DNA of 5,090 nt from Bacteroidota bacterium (GTDB lineage: Bacteria > Bacteroidota > Bacteroidia > Cytophagales > Hymenobacteraceae), in NCBI GenBank assembly GCA_023424725.1, contig JAFADQ010000186.1, forward strand, positions 1 to 5,090, read 5' to 3'. A model generated the notes under the pieces. That model did not search any database, was not told where the DNA came from, and saw only the letters and a list, made by a program, of their open reading frames with translations. The translations under genes and the position numbers were made by a program. Positions 1 to 5,090 of this stretch are shown one piece after another; the first letter of the stretch is position 1, and every line of letters starts with the position of its first letter.

Positions 1-363
1 CGGATAGTTAAATACCACCACATCGTTATTTTGCACCGACGAAAAGCCCGGCAAACGATAAGAAGGCAACTGAACAGCATCGGTATAAGATGGCAGATTA
101 GTGCCCCAAATGGTTTGATGCGTTAACGGAACCTGCAGCGGAGTGGTGGGTGTGCGGGGGCCGTAGTGCAACTTGCTCACAAAAAGAAAATCGCCTACGA
201 GTAAAGATTTTTCCATACTTGGCGTGGGTATGGTGTACGCCTCGAAAGTAGCCCAGCGAATTAGCGTAGCGGCTATAACGGCAAATAAAATGGCATCGCC
301 CCACTCCTGAAAGAAACCTTTAGGCTTTTTCGGCTCTCTCTTTTCCCAGAATTTAAGTCTCAT
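1..363 (-). CDS. lepB: Signal peptidase I, N-terminal part (cut by left edge)
   Basis: Membrane-bound serine protease that removes signal peptides from exported proteins at the outer face of the inner membrane. The 121 codons in the window run from an ATG at 361-363 off the left edge. Residues 1-20 are basic and polar, about 23-45 form one membrane segment, and then comes the serine box PTPSMEKSLLVGDFLFVSK with the probable nucleophile Ser49. The segment at about 68-110, containing YGPRTPTTP and LPGFSSVQ, is typical of Bacteroidota signal peptidases, which carry extra sequence between the serine box and the next conserved box. NDVVVFNYP at the edge begins that next box. The catalytic lysine should lie beyond the window and cannot be checked. 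No start lies further upstream in a convincing context. A candidate promoter is at 442-468, and the gene is separated from dapB by 399 bases, so independent transcription is likely. Family assignment is firm; completeness is unknown. Confidence 0.93.
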   Translation of the reverse strand, partial: MRLKFWEKREPKKPKGFFQEWGDAILFAVIAATLIRWATFEAYTIPTPSMEKSLLVGDFLFVSKLHYGPRTPTTPLQVPLTHQTIWGTNLPSYTDAVQLPSYRLPGFSSVQNNDVVVFNYP

Positions 364-371
364 TTATATCG

Positions 372-384
372 TATTCTCAGAATA
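372..384. repeat. 13-base perfect palindrome in the lepB leader
   Basis: TATTCT, one central base, then AGAATA forms a perfect inverted repeat that ends nine bases before the lepB ATG. As DNA it could be a small operator. As RNA it would form a short, weak, AT-rich hairpin next to the ribosome binding region. The symmetry is seen directly; any function is inference, and palindromes of this length also arise by chance. Confidence 0.35.
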
Positions 385-411
385 ATGTTCGGGCCGCGCT
401 ACAAATTTGGG

Positions 412-441
412 CTGTAACGGGCAGCTTTTTGGGCCTTACAG
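412..441. repeat. Imperfect inverted repeat beside the lepB -7 box
   Basis: CTGTAA at 412-417 is complementary to TTACAG at 436-441, and inside this GGC (420-422) is complementary to GCC (433-435), leaving a two-base bulge on one arm. The outer arm touches the candidate -7 box at 442-449. If transcription starts about six bases after that box, part of the outer arm would not be transcribed, so a protein-binding site is at least as likely as an RNA hairpin. Symmetry is observed; function is inferred. Confidence 0.35.
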
Positions 442-468
442 CAAATGTAGGTGTTTCCTGCCAATCAA
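442..468 (-). promoter_or_regulatory. Candidate Bacteroidota-type promoter of lepB
   Basis: On the minus strand TACATTTG (442-449) matches the Bacteroidota -7 consensus TAnnTTTG exactly. A TTG (466-468) lies 16 bases upstream of it, one base short of the 17-23 base spacing I recall for the -33 element. Transcription would start near 435, giving a leader of about 70 bases before the lepB ATG at 363. It fits the long gap from dapB. A six-base match could occur by chance, so confidence is moderate. Confidence 0.4.
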
Positions 469-558
469 TCTTAATTAAATAAGCAAACGAACAGCGCACT
501 GGTTATGGTATAGATAAATTGCAAAATTGCGGCCATTAAATCTAACCCTGCAATGGGC

Positions 559-589
559 AAAAAACCGTGCATGTCAGCCCAACTCGGTT
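559..589 (-). terminator. Weak possible intrinsic terminator after dapB
   Basis: Read on the minus strand, AACCG (585-589) pairs with CGGTT (563-567) and the stem runs into a tract of six T residues (559-564). The loop of 17 bases is long and the stem has only five pairs, so this would be a poor terminator. Its position after the dapB gene and before the candidate lepB promoter makes sense for ending the dapB transcript. Confidence 0.22.
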
Positions 590-597
590 ATTATTTA

Positions 598-744
598 GGG
601 GGTTGCCTAAAGGCCCGCGCTATTCGCTGCAATCTTTTTACCTCTCTGCGGCGCTACTTAACAATGCTTTTACAGAACCTGCGAGCCCCAAAAAAACGCC
701 TGCTATATGGTAAAAAGGATTTCCGCTGCTATCGCTAACCCACC
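598..744 (-). ncRNA. Structured intergenic element, candidate non-coding RNA or dispersed repeat
   Basis: This stretch begins 18 bases after the dapB stop and folds on itself at several levels. GGGGGTT (598-604) pairs with AACCC and CC (737-741, 743-744) with one bulged base. GCC-TAAA-GGC (605-614) forms a side hairpin stacked on that stem. AATCTTTTTACC (631-642) pairs with GGTAAAAAG (709-717) and ATT (719-721), with G718 bulged. Inside this, GCGGCG (648-653) pairs with CGCC-t-GC (697-703). Between the closing and main stems the two unpaired arms, on the minus strand, both carry GCAGCG and ATAGC, which suggests conserved purine-rich internal loops rather than chance pairing. I recall elements with similar arms (GCAGCGGA-ATCC-T-rich, then A-rich-GATTGCAGCG) as dispersed intergenic sequences in Bacteroidota genomes. 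The Rfam family Flavo-1 is one possibility, but I cannot confirm it. Strand is assigned from the dapB transcript and is uncertain. Confidence 0.55.
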
Positions 745-762
745 CTCAGCAAACAGTGCAAA

Positions 763-1482
763 TTAATTAAAACCCAGCATATCGTTCATCCCGAAAACGC
801 CTTTTTTGCCCACAAGCCATTCGGCGGCCATTACCGCTCCCAACGCAAACCCTTCGCGGCTGTGCGCGGTGTGCTTAATTTCTATAGAATCAACCTCCGA
901 TTCGTAATGTACCACATGCGTGCCCACCACGTTTTCTTCGCGGTAAGAGTTAATTACCAGGTCGTTCATGTCGGCCGAGGGCTCGTTTACCCATTTTAGC
1001 TTGCTCTGCAGGTTTTGCAAAATTTCGTCGGCAAGGGTAATTGCCGTGCCACTTGGGTGGTCCAGTTTTTGGGTATGGTGCGTCTCGTCTATGCTAACGT
1101 TGTATTGCGGAAAAGCATTAATATTTTTGGCCAGGTATTTATTAAGCTGAAAAAACAAATTAACACCTATGCTGAAGTTAGACGCGTAAAAAAAAGCGCC
1201 TTGCTTTGCCTGGCACAGGTCGTTTATTTCTTTGCGCTGATGCAGCCAGCCAGTTGTGCCCGATACCACCGGAATTCCGTTTTCGAGGCAGTAGCCTACG
1301 TTTGCAACAGCGGCTTCGGGCCGGGTAAATTCTATCGCTACATCTACCAGATCTTCAGAAATGTGGGTTAATTTTTTCTCGTCAGACGAGCCGATTTTCC
1401 CGGCAATGGTATGGCCTCTTTTTATGGCCAGTTCTTCTATGGTTTTGCCCATTTTGCCATAGCCGATCAGCAGAATTCTCAT
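763..1482 (-). CDS. dapB: 4-hydroxy-tetrahydrodipicolinate reductase
   Basis: Cytoplasmic enzyme that reduces 4-hydroxy-tetrahydrodipicolinate to tetrahydrodipicolinate with NAD(P)H, a step towards meso-diaminopimelate for peptidoglycan and lysine. The 239 residues open with a Rossmann dinucleotide-binding turn GYGKMGK (7-13). SGTTGW (74-79) and ASNFSIGVNLFF (100-111) are family blocks, and ETHHTQKLDHPSGTA (133-147) is the active-site signature, with His135 and Lys139 corresponding to the catalytic His159 and Lys163 of the E. coli enzyme and SGT (144-146) as the substrate loop. The C-terminal block SREGFALGAVMAAEWL (208-223) is also conserved. At 239 residues it is shorter than the roughly 270 of the E. 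coli protein, which I recall as usual for Bacteroidota. Its ATG overlaps the stop codon of the upstream DUF5683 gene by four bases (ATGA), so translation is probably coupled. All key residues are present. Confidence 0.96.
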   Translation of the reverse strand: MRILLIGYGKMGKTIEELAIKRGHTIAGKIGSSDEKKLTHISEDLVDVAIEFTRPEAAVANVGYCLENGIPVVSGTTGWLHQRKEINDLCQAKQGAFFYASNFSIGVNLFFQLNKYLAKNINAFPQYNVSIDETHHTQKLDHPSGTAITLADEILQNLQSKLKWVNEPSADMNDLVINSYREENVVGTHVVHYESEVDSIEIKHTAHSREGFALGAVMAAEWLVGKKGVFGMNDMLGFN

Positions 1483-2123
1483 TTACGGAAATTAAAAGTT
1501 AGGTTTATGCCGGGGGCTGCAGCGCCCAAATAGGTGGGCACCACGGTAGGGCTCACGTTCATAGACAGGTCTTCGCTCACGTCAAAATCTTTTAAATGAG
1601 CATCTACGTTGGCATCTACAATATTAAGCGCGTAGGTTATTCCCAGAAAAATAATAGACAAATCGCGGTTGCGGCGGTAAAAATCGCGGTTTGCCCTAAT
1701 GCCCTGTTCTGAATAGCGTTTGCCACACACCATATAAAAAGGCTCTTTGTCGTCTACCGAAAGGGAAGAAACATGATCGGCTGCTCTGGCAAAACAACGG
1801 TATTCTGTATTATTAGTAATGGCAAAATATGCCAAAGTACCGCCAACCGCGTAGATAACAGGCACTTTCCAGAGGCGGCCGTTATACACCTGGCCCAGCC
1901 CCGGCACCGCGGTAGACATCAGCGTTGCCACTTTTGCCTTAGAGAGCTTTTTGCGTTCTTTTTTTGGCTCGCCGGTGGCCGCCTGGCCCACGGGCACTGG
2001 CGTAACCACGCGCTGGGGTTGTATGGTGTCGGGCCGTACCGGTGTTTGCTGGGCGAAAGCATGGTTAGGCTGCCAAAATAGCAACATCAGCAACAAAAAA
2101 GCCGGTGGCAACAAGCGGTACAT
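1479..2123 (-). CDS. DUF5683 family secreted/membrane protein of unknown function
   Basis: A 214-residue protein of no known biochemical function. Residues 1-24 look like a signal peptide with hydrophobic core LLPPAFLLLMLLFW and a likely cleavage after AFA (22-24). A low-complexity linker rich in P, V, T and then K/R (25-63) follows. The DUF5683 domain starts at about 62 with KAKVATLMSTAVPGLGQVYN (62-81) and LWKVPVIYA (84-92), then a hydrophobic segment at about 86-103, the motif DFYRRNRDLS (147-156), a second hydrophobic segment at about 155-169, and IVDANVDAHLKDFDVSEDLS (168-187). The C-terminus ends in alternating polar and hydrophobic residues (INLTFNFRK), as in an envelope-facing beta strand. 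The gene sits between parB and dapB, 151 bases after parB, and overlaps dapB by four bases. This position is, as I recall, conserved in Bacteroidota, but it does not reveal function. The signal peptide points to an envelope location. Identity as a DUF5683 member is from recalled motifs. Confidence 0.85.
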   Translation of the reverse strand: MYRLLPPAFLLLMLLFWQPNHAFAQQTPVRPDTIQPQRVVTPVPVGQAATGEPKKERKKLSKAKVATLMSTAVPGLGQVYNGRLWKVPVIYAVGGTLAYFAITNNTEYRCFARAADHVSSLSVDDKEPFYMVCGKRYSEQGIRANRDFYRRNRDLSIIFLGITYALNIVDANVDAHLKDFDVSEDLSMNVSPTVVPTYLGAAAPGINLTFNFRK

Positions 2124-2274
2124 TTATTTAATGGCAGTTTCTTTTGATGAAGCTTTTATAGAATTACAAGAAAATAAAATTCTTTAATAGTGCATGAATT
2201 TTTGACCTCCGCAGCACATCGCTAACAAAAAAATCAATTTTATCGCTATACGCACTTCGCATTACGTTGTACGC

Positions 2275-3189
2275 CTAAAAGTCCAGCATTTCTAAAATCC
2301 GGTTCAGATCGTCGGTAGACATAAAAGGAATTTTGATTTCTCCTTTGCCGTCTTCGGCTGCTTTAATCTGAATTTTAGTGCCGAAATGCGTCGATAAACG
2401 GTTCTGAACCCGAATCATGTCCGGGTCGGGTTGCGACCGGCTTACCGGTTTTTCTTCTTTTACTTCCTGCTTTTTGGCCGACAGGTTGCGCACCAGCTCC
2501 TCTACTTTTCTAACCGAAAGCTGCTCTTCTAAGATCTTACGGAATACGGCCAGCTGCTTATCTACGCCATCTATAGAAATAAGCGCGCGGGCGTGGCCCA
2601 TGCTTATCTGGTTGTCGCGCAAGGCTATCTGTATATCAGGTGGAAGTTTAAGTAAACGCAGGTAATTGGTTACTGTAGAGCGGTTTTTGCCTACGCGGTC
2701 GCCCAATTCTTCCTGCTTTAAACCAATTTCAGAAAGTAATCTTTGGTAAGAAAGCGCAATCTCGATGGCATTCAGGTTTTCGCGCTGAATGTTCTCTATC
2801 AGGGCCATTTCCAGCATTTGCTGGTCGTTGGCTTTGCGTATATAGGCCGGAACCTTCTCTAGTCCGGCCAATTTTGATGCCTGCAGCCTGCGCTCGCCCG
2901 AGATAAGCTGATAGCTATCGGCAGATAATTGGCGTACCGTGATGGGCTGTATAATGCCTTGCACTTTTATAGATTCCGATAGTTCTTTCAGCGCTTCCTG
3001 ATCGAAGTGTGTGCGGGGCTGGTAAGGGTTTGTTTCTATGGCCAAAACCGGAATTTCGCTCATTACATTGGCCGTGGCGGCTGCCGGCGAAAGTGGGCGC
3101 TCCTGATACGTATTATTTCCCTCCAGAAGCGCGTTAAGGCCGCGCCCCATGGCTGGTTTCTTTTTATTCGGTGTGTTTTTTTCTGACAT
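2275..3189 (-). CDS. parB: Chromosome partitioning protein ParB (Spo0J family)
   Basis: CTP-dependent DNA clamp that loads at parS sites, spreads along DNA and works with ParA to segregate replication origins. The 304 residues show all expected parts: a lysine-rich N-terminal tail followed by the GRGLNALL motif (15-22) that contacts ParA-type ATPases; the ParB N-terminal domain with NPYQPR (54-59), the CTP-binding GERR patch (98-101) and ENIQREN (132-138); a helix-turn-helix for parS recognition at about 157-181 (QEELGDRVGKNRSTVTNYL); GHARAL (198-203); a charged linker rich in K and E (239-250); and a C-terminal dimerisation domain (about 256-304). Length matches chromosomal ParB proteins. 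It starts nine bases after the parA stop, so the two are clearly co-transcribed. No parS-like palindrome with a central CACGTG was seen in this window. Confidence 0.96.
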   Translation of the reverse strand: MSEKNTPNKKKPAMGRGLNALLEGNNTYQERPLSPAAATANVMSEIPVLAIETNPYQPRTHFDQEALKELSESIKVQGIIQPITVRQLSADSYQLISGERRLQASKLAGLEKVPAYIRKANDQQMLEMALIENIQRENLNAIEIALSYQRLLSEIGLKQEELGDRVGKNRSTVTNYLRLLKLPPDIQIALRDNQISMGHARALISIDGVDKQLAVFRKILEEQLSVRKVEELVRNLSAKKQEVKEEKPVSRSQPDPDMIRVQNRLSTHFGTKIQIKAAEDGKGEIKIPFMSTDDLNRILEMLDF

Positions 3190-3198
3190 TATGGGTAA

Positions 3199-3978
3199 TT
3201 AGCTTGCCTGCATAATCTTGTTTTTCTCCACAATTTCTTTGGCAAGGTTCAGGTAACTTATGGCGCCTTTGCTTTCGGCGTCGTGCAAAATGGCGGGCAA
3301 GCCAAAGCTCGGCGATTCGCTCAATTTTACATTTCTGGGAATAATGGTCTCGAAAACCATTTGCTTGAAATGTGTTTTCACCTCTTCTACCACCTGGTTA
3401 GAGAGGCGCAAACGCACATCGTACATGGTTAGCAAAATGCCTTCTATCTCGAGGTTGGTGTTTAGCCGCGACTGAATTATTTTTATCGTATTCAGCAGTT
3501 TTCCCAATCCTTCTAAAGCAAAATACTCGCATTGCACCGGAATAATAACCGAATTAGCTGCCGTAAGCGCGTTTACCGTAATTAAGCCCAGCGATGGAGA
3601 GCAATCTATAATCACAAATTCGTAATCGTCGGCCACGCTTTGCAGCGCCACTTTCATTTTCTCCTCGCGGTTTGGCAGGTTTATCATCTCCACCTCGGCG
3701 CCCACCAAATTAATATGCGAAGGTATAAGGTCAAGCATAGGAATGCTGGATTGAATGATGGCATCGCGGGTATCGGTGCTGTCTACCATGCACTCGTAAA
3801 TGCTGTTCTCTATTTCGCGCGGGTCGAAACCAAAGCCCGACGTAGCGTTGGCCTGCGGGTCGGCGTCTACAAGCAGGGTTTTATGGTCCAGAGCGGCCAG
3901 CGAGGCTGCCAGGTTTATGGCAGATGTGGTTTTACCCACGCCGCCTTTTTGGTTTGCTACTGCAATTATTTTACCCAT
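3199..3978 (-). CDS. parA: Chromosome partitioning ATPase ParA (Soj/MinD family)
   Basis: Nucleoid-binding ATPase whose ATP-driven dimerisation and ParB-stimulated hydrolysis move origin regions apart. The 259-residue protein has the deviant Walker A motif KGGVGKTT (11-18) with the signature lysine Lys11, the Walker A' segment LLVDADPQ (35-42), Walker B FVIIDCSPSLG (121-131) with Asp125, and family blocks PVQCEYFALEGL (147-158), TMYDVRLRLSNQV (184-196) and PRNVKLSESPSFGLP (214-228). It has no N-terminal DNA-binding extension, so it is the short chromosomal Soj type rather than a type Ia plasmid ParA. It is followed at nine bases by parB. Upstream is a 107-base gap to a hydrolase gene on the same strand; no clear TAnnTTTG box was found there on this strand, so the promoter could be divergent from consensus or lie further upstream. 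Confidence 0.97.
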   Translation of the reverse strand: MGKIIAVANQKGGVGKTTSAINLAASLAALDHKTLLVDADPQANATSGFGFDPREIENSIYECMVDSTDTRDAIIQSSIPMLDLIPSHINLVGAEVEMINLPNREEKMKVALQSVADDYEFVIIDCSPSLGLITVNALTAANSVIIPVQCEYFALEGLGKLLNTIKIIQSRLNTNLEIEGILLTMYDVRLRLSNQVVEEVKTHFKQMVFETIIPRNVKLSESPSFGLPAILHDAESKGAISYLNLAKEIVEKNKIMQAS

Positions 3979-4004
3979 CGTAGGTAATTTCTAATATTTA
4001 AATT

Positions 4005-4061
4005 CCGGTTTTTTAGGCCGTATTTGTAAATTTTTGCTTGCTTGTGCCCTGTTTTTTGGCC
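4005..4061. repeat. Pair of GTTTTTT(A)GGCC direct repeats upstream of parA
   Basis: CCGGTTTTTTAGGCC (4005-4019) and CCTGTTTTTTGGCC (4048-4061) repeat the same pattern with a single-base length difference, 43 bases apart, close to four DNA turns. Both lie in the 107-base gap between the hydrolase gene and parA. They could be a paired binding site upstream of parA, but T-tract sequences recur easily and no function is shown. Confidence 0.25.
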
Positions 4062-4085
4062 CTCGCAGCTTACGCTTTGTCTTTC

Positions 4086-4769
4086 TTATTCAAACGGAAT
4101 GGTTTCGCCTATTTCCATTAATATCAACTCCTTTTCAGCGCGCTTGGCCGTCATCATGGCGGTTGTTTTGGCAATTTGAATAGGAGGGAAGGTGTCGTAA
4201 TGCATGCCGATAATTTTGCTGGTTCCAACGAAATCTGCTGCGCGAACTGCATCTTCTATTCCCATCGTAAAATGGTCGCCAATAGGCAAAATCGCGAAAT
4301 CGATTTCGTATTCTTCGCCTATCAATTTCATATCCATGGTAAGGGCGGTATCGCCGGCATAGTAAAAGGTTTTTTCGGCGGCTTCAATAACAAAACCTCC
4401 CGGGTTTCCGGCGTAACTTCCATCGGCAAAAGAACTGCTGTGTATAGCCGTTACCATTTTTACAGAACCAAATTCGAGGAAAATCTTTCCGCCGATATTC
4501 ATTCCGATTACCTTTTCAAAACCTTTGTTTTGGTAATATCCGGCAATTTCGGCATTTGCTACAATAGTGGCGCCGCTTTGCCGGGCAATGGCCTCTACAT
4601 CGGCGGTGTGGTCTTCGTGGCCATGCGACAGCAAGATATAATCAGGCTTCAGCTCCTCTATCTTAATTTCTGAGGCCAGCGGGTTTGGAGATATAAACGG
4701 GTCGAACAAAATCTTTGTGTCGCCGGTGGCGAAAAGGAAAGAAGCGTGGCCAAGATAGGTTATCTCCAT
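4086..4769 (-). CDS. Metal-dependent hydrolase, UPF0173 / YtkL-like metallo-beta-lactamase fold
   Basis: A 227-residue metallo-beta-lactamase-fold protein of the UPF0173 group. The N-terminus MEITYLGHASFLF (1-13) and ILFDPFISPNP (20-30) are characteristic of this group. The metal-binding signature SHGHEDHTAD (48-57) supplies His49, His51, Asp53 and His54; further likely ligands are His110, Asp140 in YYAGDTAL (136-143) and His190 in GMHYDTFPPI (188-197). LPIGDHFTMG (161-170) is also a family block. No signal peptide is visible, so it is probably cytoplasmic. The substrate is unknown; members are annotated only as hydrolases and I see nothing that narrows it. The gene diverges from a transporter-type lipoprotein gene with 29 bases between start codons and is 107 bases upstream of parA on the same strand, so it may be transcribed with parA/parB or separately. 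The ATG used gives the complete conserved N-terminus. Confidence 0.9.
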   Translation of the reverse strand: MEITYLGHASFLFATGDTKILFDPFISPNPLASEIKIEELKPDYILLSHGHEDHTADVEAIARQSGATIVANAEIAGYYQNKGFEKVIGMNIGGKIFLEFGSVKMVTAIHSSSFADGSYAGNPGGFVIEAAEKTFYYAGDTALTMDMKLIGEEYEIDFAILPIGDHFTMGIEDAVRAADFVGTSKIIGMHYDTFPPIQIAKTTAMMTAKRAEKELILMEIGETIPFE

Positions 4770-4776
4770 AATTAGC

Positions 4777-4784
4777 TAACTTTG
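4777..4784 (+). promoter_or_regulatory. Candidate -7 box for the lipoprotein gene
   Basis: TAACTTTG matches the Bacteroidota -7 consensus TAnnTTTG and lies 14 bases before the ATG at 4799, so the leader would be very short. No TTG was found at the expected -33 distance, so only half of a promoter is supported. Confidence 0.25.
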
Positions 4785-4798
4785 AACAGTTTTAGAAA

Positions 4799-5090
4799 AT
4801 GATGCGCCTGCCCTTGCAAGACAACAGCAAAGATACAGTTTTTCGCCTTTCTTTTGGCCTGTTCCGGTTTGTACTGTTTTTAGTTTCTGCTCTATTTTTT
4901 GCCGGACTGCCTGCCTGCCGCCAAAAAGCCGGAAATGCCGAAGATAAGACCGTTTTTCGTTACAACCAGCCAGAAGCCTTAACTTCTCTGGATCCGGCTT
5001 TTGCCCGAAACCAGGCCAACGGCTGGGCCACCACCCAATTATTTAACGGACTTGTTGAGCTTGACGACAGACTGAATACCGCGCCTGCGC
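4799..5090 (+). CDS. Peptide ABC-transporter substrate-binding lipoprotein, N-terminal part (cut by right edge)
   Basis: The first 97 codons of a probable extracytoplasmic solute-binding protein of family 5 (SBP_bac_5, DppA/OppA-like), which captures peptides or other solutes for an ABC importer. Residues 1-23 are charged then increasingly hydrophobic, about 20-36 form the hydrophobic core, and AGLPAC ends in Cys40, a likely lipidation site; proline just before the last alanine is an uncommon lipobox residue. After the signal, TVFRYNQPEALTSLDPAF (50-67), then ARNQANGWATTQLFNGLVEL (68-87), matches the conserved start of mature family-5 binding proteins, including SLDPA and the QLFNGLVELD block. 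The protein would be anchored to the periplasmic face of a membrane. An in-frame TAG at 4793-4795 excludes a longer start; two consecutive ATG codons (4799, 4802) are both possible. It diverges from the hydrolase gene. Confidence 0.85.
   Translation, partial: MMRLPLQDNSKDTVFRLSFGLFRFVLFLVSALFFAGLPACRQKAGNAEDKTVFRYNQPEALTSLDPAFARNQANGWATTQLFNGLVELDDRLNTAPA
4828..4835 (-). promoter_or_regulatory. Candidate -7 box for the hydrolase gene
   Basis: On the minus strand this reads TATCTTTG, an exact match to TAnnTTTG, placed 58 bases before the hydrolase ATG and inside the first codons of the divergent lipoprotein gene. No well-placed TTG was found upstream at the -33 position, so this is weak support only. 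Confidence 0.25.

Larger units (their letters stand above)
364..762. other. Gene-free interval between dapB and lepB
   Basis: This 399-base stretch has no convincing protein-coding gene. From the dapB side it holds a structured element (598-744), a weak possible terminator hairpin (559-589), an AT-rich patch near 471-482, a candidate lepB promoter (442-468), an imperfect inverted repeat (412-441), and a short perfect palindrome (372-384) just upstream of the lepB start. Short open frames on both strands have no clear ribosome binding site or family signature. No tRNA cloverleaf was recognised by eye. Confidence 0.7.

Noticed and set aside
98..304. Minus-strand 68-codon frame within the left edge.
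   Set aside because: It is out of frame with the signal peptidase reading frame (1-363), which carries the serine box and membrane segment; the smaller frame is a shadow.
471..572. Minus-strand 33-codon open frame starting MHGFLPIAGLDLM, hydrophobic, upstream of lepB.
   Set aside because: No ribosome binding site, no recognised family, and it overlaps the weak terminator hairpin and runs up to the lepB promoter. Too short to call without conservation or expression evidence.
553..738. Plus-strand 61-codon open frame in the dapB-lepB gap.
   Set aside because: Composition rich in Arg, Cys and Leu with no domain signature, running through the folded element on the opposite strand to all neighbours; most likely chance.
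638..745. Minus-strand open frame without ATG whose translation (for example HIAGVFLGLAGSVKALL) vaguely resembles the end of AtpZ-type small membrane proteins, suggesting a gene remnant.
   Set aside because: It coincides with the arms and stems of the structured element at 598-744, lacks a start codon, begins after a stop just past dapB, and is only about 35 codons long. The RNA/DNA fold explains the sequence better.
2124..2274. Possible promoter, terminator or small gene in the 151-base parB-DUF5683 gap.
   Set aside because: Only a weak AT-rich inverted repeat (AGAATT 2160-2165 with AATTCT 2178-2183) is visible. No TAnnTTTG box on the minus strand, no GC-rich hairpin with a T tract, and no credible open frame.
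2275..3978. A parS centromere site near parA/parB.
   Set aside because: No palindrome with the typical central CACGTG was seen in the window by eye; parS sites may lie elsewhere near the origin.
4176..4673. Plus-strand 165-codon open frame opposite the hydrolase gene, the longest antisense frame.
   Set aside because: It lies wholly inside a gene with complete metal-binding motifs, and its own translation shows no recognisable family. It is a shadow frame, like the other antisense frames over dapB, DUF5683, parB and parA.

Overview
This window looks like a chromosomal segment of a member of the Bacteroidota, probably a cytophagal lineage such as Hymenobacteraceae. That placement is an inference from three things: the gene order parA-parB-DUF5683-dapB-lepB, which I recall as characteristic of the phylum; protein signatures such as the DUF5683 family and the Bacteroidota-type signal peptidase I with extra sequence after the serine box; and several TAnnTTTG boxes, the -7 element of Bacteroidota promoters, placed upstream of genes. 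No name below rests on a database search.

Layout, right to left because all but one gene lie on the minus strand. At the right edge (4799-5090, plus strand) is the start of a lipoprotein resembling an oligopeptide ABC-transporter substrate-binding protein, cut by the window. It diverges across only 29 bases from a UPF0173-type metal-dependent hydrolase (4086-4769). After 107 bases comes parA (3199-3978), then parB 9 bases later (2275-3189). A 151-base gap with no gene separates parB from a secreted or membrane DUF5683 protein (1479-2123), whose stop codon overlaps the dapB start (763-1482) by four bases. A 399-base gene-free stretch (364-762) follows, then the N-terminal third or so of lepB (1-363), cut by the left edge.

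The genes tie together chromosome segregation (ParA/ParB), synthesis of the diaminopimelate/lysine precursor (DapB), and processing of exported proteins (LepB), with an uncharacterised envelope-type protein between them. The four-base overlap suggests translational coupling of DUF5683 and dapB. lepB probably has its own promoter.

The most interesting part is the 364-762 gap. It holds a roughly 147-base, strongly self-complementary element (598-744) just after the dapB stop. The element has a closing helix, a side hairpin, a 12-base-pair main stem with a bulge, an inner stem, and two unpaired arms that both carry GCAGCG and ATAGC. It resembles dispersed structured elements that I recall from Bacteroidota intergenic DNA. 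The same gap holds a weak possible terminator, a candidate lepB promoter, and two inverted repeats close to the lepB start.
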